This document shows, piece by piece, positions 62,801-64,000 of a DNA stretch of 64,000 nt. The stretch is taken from positions 386,071-450,070 of the forward strand of contig JAXIVH010000080.1 of assembly GCA_036785325.1 (NCBI GenBank), read 5' to 3'. This stretch comes from Urophycis tenuis. Its lineage: Eukaryota > Chordata > Actinopteri > Gadiformes > Phycidae. The stretch's first letter is position 1, and the number at the start of each line of letters is the position of its first letter. The notes beneath the pieces were generated by a model, which saw nothing but the letters and a program-made list of their open reading frames with translations, ran no database searches and had not been told where the DNA came from. The position numbers and the translations under genes were made by a program.

Positions 62801-62915
62801 ACTAAACCGCCAGAATGCCAAAATGGAGGATTTCGCAATGGCTCACAAATATGCATCTGTCCGACAGGATTTCGTGGAGACTTTTGCGAACATCTCTCAG
62901 ATGATATTAAACCAG
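25011..62915 (+). CDS. Giant mucin, exon 2: PTS tandem-repeat domain plus EGF module
   Basis: This 37,905-bp exon is open throughout. The upstream stop (TGA at 25004) precedes the acceptor TTTTGTTTTGAACAG, and the donor is CCAG/GTATAT at 62916. Both borders are phase 1. It encodes about 900 copies of a 14-residue unit with consensus T-S-T-A-E-P-E-T-T-Q-S-T-D-P: half Ser/Thr, about two-thirds Pro/Thr/Ser, net negative, without Cys and with almost no aromatic residues. Dense O-glycosylation and an extended brush are expected. Repeats stop at about 62,800. An EGF-like module follows (about residues 12,623-12,646): CQNGG, CICPTGFRG and a final FCE, four Cys in all, as in MUC3/12/17-type mucins. 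With the SEA start in later exons this indicates a membrane-tethered epithelial mucin. Orthology to one mammalian gene cannot be assigned from repeats. Confidence 0.97.
26881..29190 (+). repeat. Higher-order repeat, period 1218 bp (29 units), about 1.9 copies
   Basis: Private variants recur 1218 bp apart: GCTCAACCTGAGCC at 27011 and 28229, and the SSVPTS variant near 27498 and 28716. 1218 is exactly 29 x 42. Borders are approximate. Confidence 0.9.
31440..33960 (+). repeat. Higher-order repeat, period 1260 bp (30 units), about 2 copies
   Basis: The variant AESIATQ (TCAATTGCGACTC) occurs at about 32142 and 33402, and surrounding unit order matches at the same 1260-bp offset. An ETSKST variant occurs three times (offsets about 670 and 590), showing a sub-duplication inside the block. 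Confidence 0.88.
33018..42490 (+). repeat. Higher-order repeat, period 2556 bp (61 units), about 3.7 copies
   Basis: Identical unit order restarts at 33018, 35574, 38130 and 40686. The rare AGTITTQ unit lies at 33734, 36290 and two later positions, again 2556 bp apart. 2556 equals 61 x 42 minus 6, because one unit in each later copy carries a 6-bp deletion. Copies differ by only scattered single bases. The block overlaps the end of the 1260-bp block. Confidence 0.92.
42480..46500 (+). repeat. Higher-order repeat, period 2010 bp (48 units), about 2 copies
   Basis: The ACAGCTCAAACGTC variant (STAQTS) is at about 42684 and 44694, and ITTQPTDAT at about 43758 and 45768. 2010 equals 48 x 42 minus 6. 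The second copy carries one extra 42-bp unit near 45,980. Confidence 0.9.
49080..52950 (+). repeat. Higher-order repeat, period 966 bp (23 units), about 4 copies
   Basis: Matching unit order begins at 49686, 50652, 51618 and 52584, each 966 bp (23 x 42) apart. Copies from 50652 and 51618 share private changes (ITSQSTDSTSS and QSEDPTS), so they separated most recently. Confidence 0.92.
54090..58030 (+). repeat. Higher-order repeat, period 960 bp (23 units less 6 bp), about 4 copies
   Basis: Matching unit order restarts at 54720, 55680, 56640 and 57600. The 6-bp-deleted unit recurs at about 54309, 55269, 56229 and 57189. Copies look almost identical at base level; one visible private change is QSEDPTS at about 55205. 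This is probably the youngest amplification in the array. Confidence 0.93.
61140..62515 (+). repeat. Higher-order repeat, period 630 bp (15 units), about 2.2 copies
   Basis: QSTLPTPTAEP occurs at about 61781 and 62411, and CAAACATCGA at 61451 and 62081, both 630 bp (15 x 42) apart. The block ends shortly before the divergent 3' edge of the array. Confidence 0.9.
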
Positions 62916-62995
62916 GTATATATTTTTTCATTAGGATTTTCCATCACTCACTTACAGTCTTGATGTCAATCTTTCCACAATTCTTCCTTTTACAG

Positions 62996-63111
62996 AGGTG
63001 GTTCAAACAACATTGATTGTTGAAATGGTGGTCAAGGAGGCTTTTAAAGAGAATTATAATAACCCCTATTCAGCTGAGTACAAAGAGTTTGCGTTGAACT
63101 TTTCACGAGAT
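62996..63111 (+). CDS. Giant mucin, exon 3: start of SEA domain
   Basis: The acceptor TTCCTTTTACAG ends at 62995. Two bases complete the split codon and 38 codons follow to the donor GAT/GTAAGT at 63112, leaving phase 0. The peptide (VVQTTLIVEMVVKEAF, then YSAEYKEFALNFSRD) is typical of the first strand and helix of a SEA domain, found next to the EGF module in membrane mucins. The preceding intron is only 80 bp. Read-through of that intron hits a stop at about 63014-63016, so splicing is needed to continue. Confidence 0.88.
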
Positions 63112-63429
63112 GTAAGTAAAATATTACTTACAATATTTGGAGTATTTACAGATCTAAAGCAGATAATCGGTTTGTAAATAAGTTACTTGTGTAAGACAAC
63201 AGGTGGGATTCTGAGGACCACTCCAAATTAAAATTTTTTGATCTAGATTGGAGTCTAAACGGGTCCTTTCGCACTGACCAAAGCATGGCATGGTCTATCT
63301 TGTTTGCTGGAGTTTAACCGTTCTTTCAACTTAAGTTGTCATTCAGCTTTTTTAAAGTTTAGTATTCAACAAAAAGAACGGTTCATGTGTTCATGTTCTA
63401 TTTTTAATTATTTGTTTTTTTGCATACAG

Positions 63430-63494
63430 ATGACTTCATACTATAAATCAAAAAAGATAGCTAACTTTGAAGGCGTGATTGTTACAAAACTGAG
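63430..63494 (+). CDS. Giant mucin, exon 4: SEA domain continued
   Basis: The acceptor TTTTTTTGCATACAG ends at 63429. The 65-bp exon reads MTSYYKSKKIANFEGVIVTK and then LS, ending in phase 2 at AG/GTATGG. MT-YY followed by NFEGV-V is the usual SEA core pattern, and phase 0 joins exon 3 exactly. The proteolytic GSVVV-type SEA site would be further on. Confidence 0.82.
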
Positions 63495-63960
63495 GTATGG
63501 TACTCATTTTTTGTGGAAGATCATTTAAGGGGCTGTAGCCACGATAATGTGCTGATTGAGTGTAATTTGTTACAAATTACCTTCTGTTAGCCTTCACTGA
63601 GTGAAATGCACTGTGACAATATTTGAGGTGACCCTTATGTTTATTGAGTTAACCAAATTAGATATGAGACCACCTCTGGCTCATTACTGACCATTCAATG
63701 GTGGAGAAATGGATGGATGGAGACATTTTCTTCATCGTTTAGTTTCATAATCTAGCTCTCTTCTCTTCTGCTCCCTCATTTTTCAACCCTCAAATCTTAC
63801 CTACAGCACCTTCAAATAGCTAATACTCATGAGTAGATTTAGGTTAAGGATCAGTGTGGTTGTATCAGGGTAGCAATCTGATTAAGTAATTACACCACAT
63901 TTGTTTTGGGTTAAAGTGATGTGTTAAATTGTGTGATACTAACTAATTTTTTTTTTCTAG
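63495..63960. other. Mucin intron 4; nothing recognised
   Basis: A 466-bp intron with a long T-rich acceptor tract (about 63938-63958). No RNA gene or transposon end was recognised in it. Confidence 0.6.
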
Positions 63961-64000
63961 TCGTGCAAACTCCTTTATGAGAAAATATTCGTTAAAAAAT
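63961..64000 (+). CDS. Giant mucin, exon 5 (partial): probable SEA continuation
   Basis: After an acceptor with a strong polypyrimidine run (TTTTTTTTTTCTAG), the phase-2 frame stays open to the window end, reading RANSFMRKYSLKN after the split Ser codon. The peptide is charged and plausible for a SEA loop, but too short to prove. The exon could also begin later, beyond the window. Confidence 0.5.

Noticed and set aside
62916..63016. Mucin ending shortly after the EGF by reading through the first small intron
   Set aside because: The read-through peptide is hydrophobic and unrelated, whereas the 80-bp intron has good GT/AG borders and the next exon clearly continues into a SEA domain in the correct phase.

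Overview
The window looks like a ray-finned fish (teleost) chromosome. Evidence: spliced exons with GT/AG borders, a polymerase III tRNA gene, simple-sequence tracts (GA, ACT, CA, TG), and dense transposon debris of types common in fish: CR1/L2/Rex-like LINEs, a BEL/Pao gag remnant, BED-finger hAT elements, a PIF/Harbinger element and MITEs. I see no bacterial or viral gene organisation.

The only host protein-coding gene I can support is a giant transmembrane-type mucin on the + strand, in the EGF-SEA group that includes mammalian MUC3, MUC12 and MUC17. A short signal-peptide exon is proposed at 7065-7125, ending in phase 1. After a 17.9 kb transposon-filled intron comes one continuous 37,905-bp exon (25011-62915), phase 1 at both ends. 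It encodes about 900 copies of a 14-residue Thr/Ser/Pro-rich acidic repeat and then a short four-cysteine EGF-like module. Three small exons (62996-63111, 63430-63494 and 63961 to the window end) begin a SEA domain. The rest of the SEA domain, any second EGF, the membrane segment and the tail lie beyond 64000. The window holds about 12,729 codons of this gene.

The repeat exon is organised at several scales. The base unit is 42 bp. Blocks of units are amplified as higher-order tandem repeats of 1218, 1260, 2556, 2010, 966, 960 and 630 bp. Blocks are also copied to distant parts of the array, and both ends of the array are more divergent than the core. This resembles satellite-DNA evolution inside an open reading frame.

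The left 25 kb: 1-7000 holds LINE fragments, a 468-bp MITE, a long GA tract, a tRNA-Leu(AAG) gene with an unusual D-loop base, and a GC- and purine-rich stretch that could be an unrecognised promoter or exon. Positions 7126-25010 are the mucin's first intron. It holds a BEL/Pao gag remnant ending in an 84-bp near-perfect hairpin; a hAT inside another hAT, both with perfect 8-bp target duplications; a MITE; an old + strand LINE (15.2-20.5 kb) itself hit by a hAT, a Harbinger and an L2 3' fragment; and a fuller - strand LINE (20.5-23.8 kb).

All calls come from reading the sequence. Family names rest on recognisable motifs, not on database searches. Higher-order repeat borders are approximate, to within a few units.
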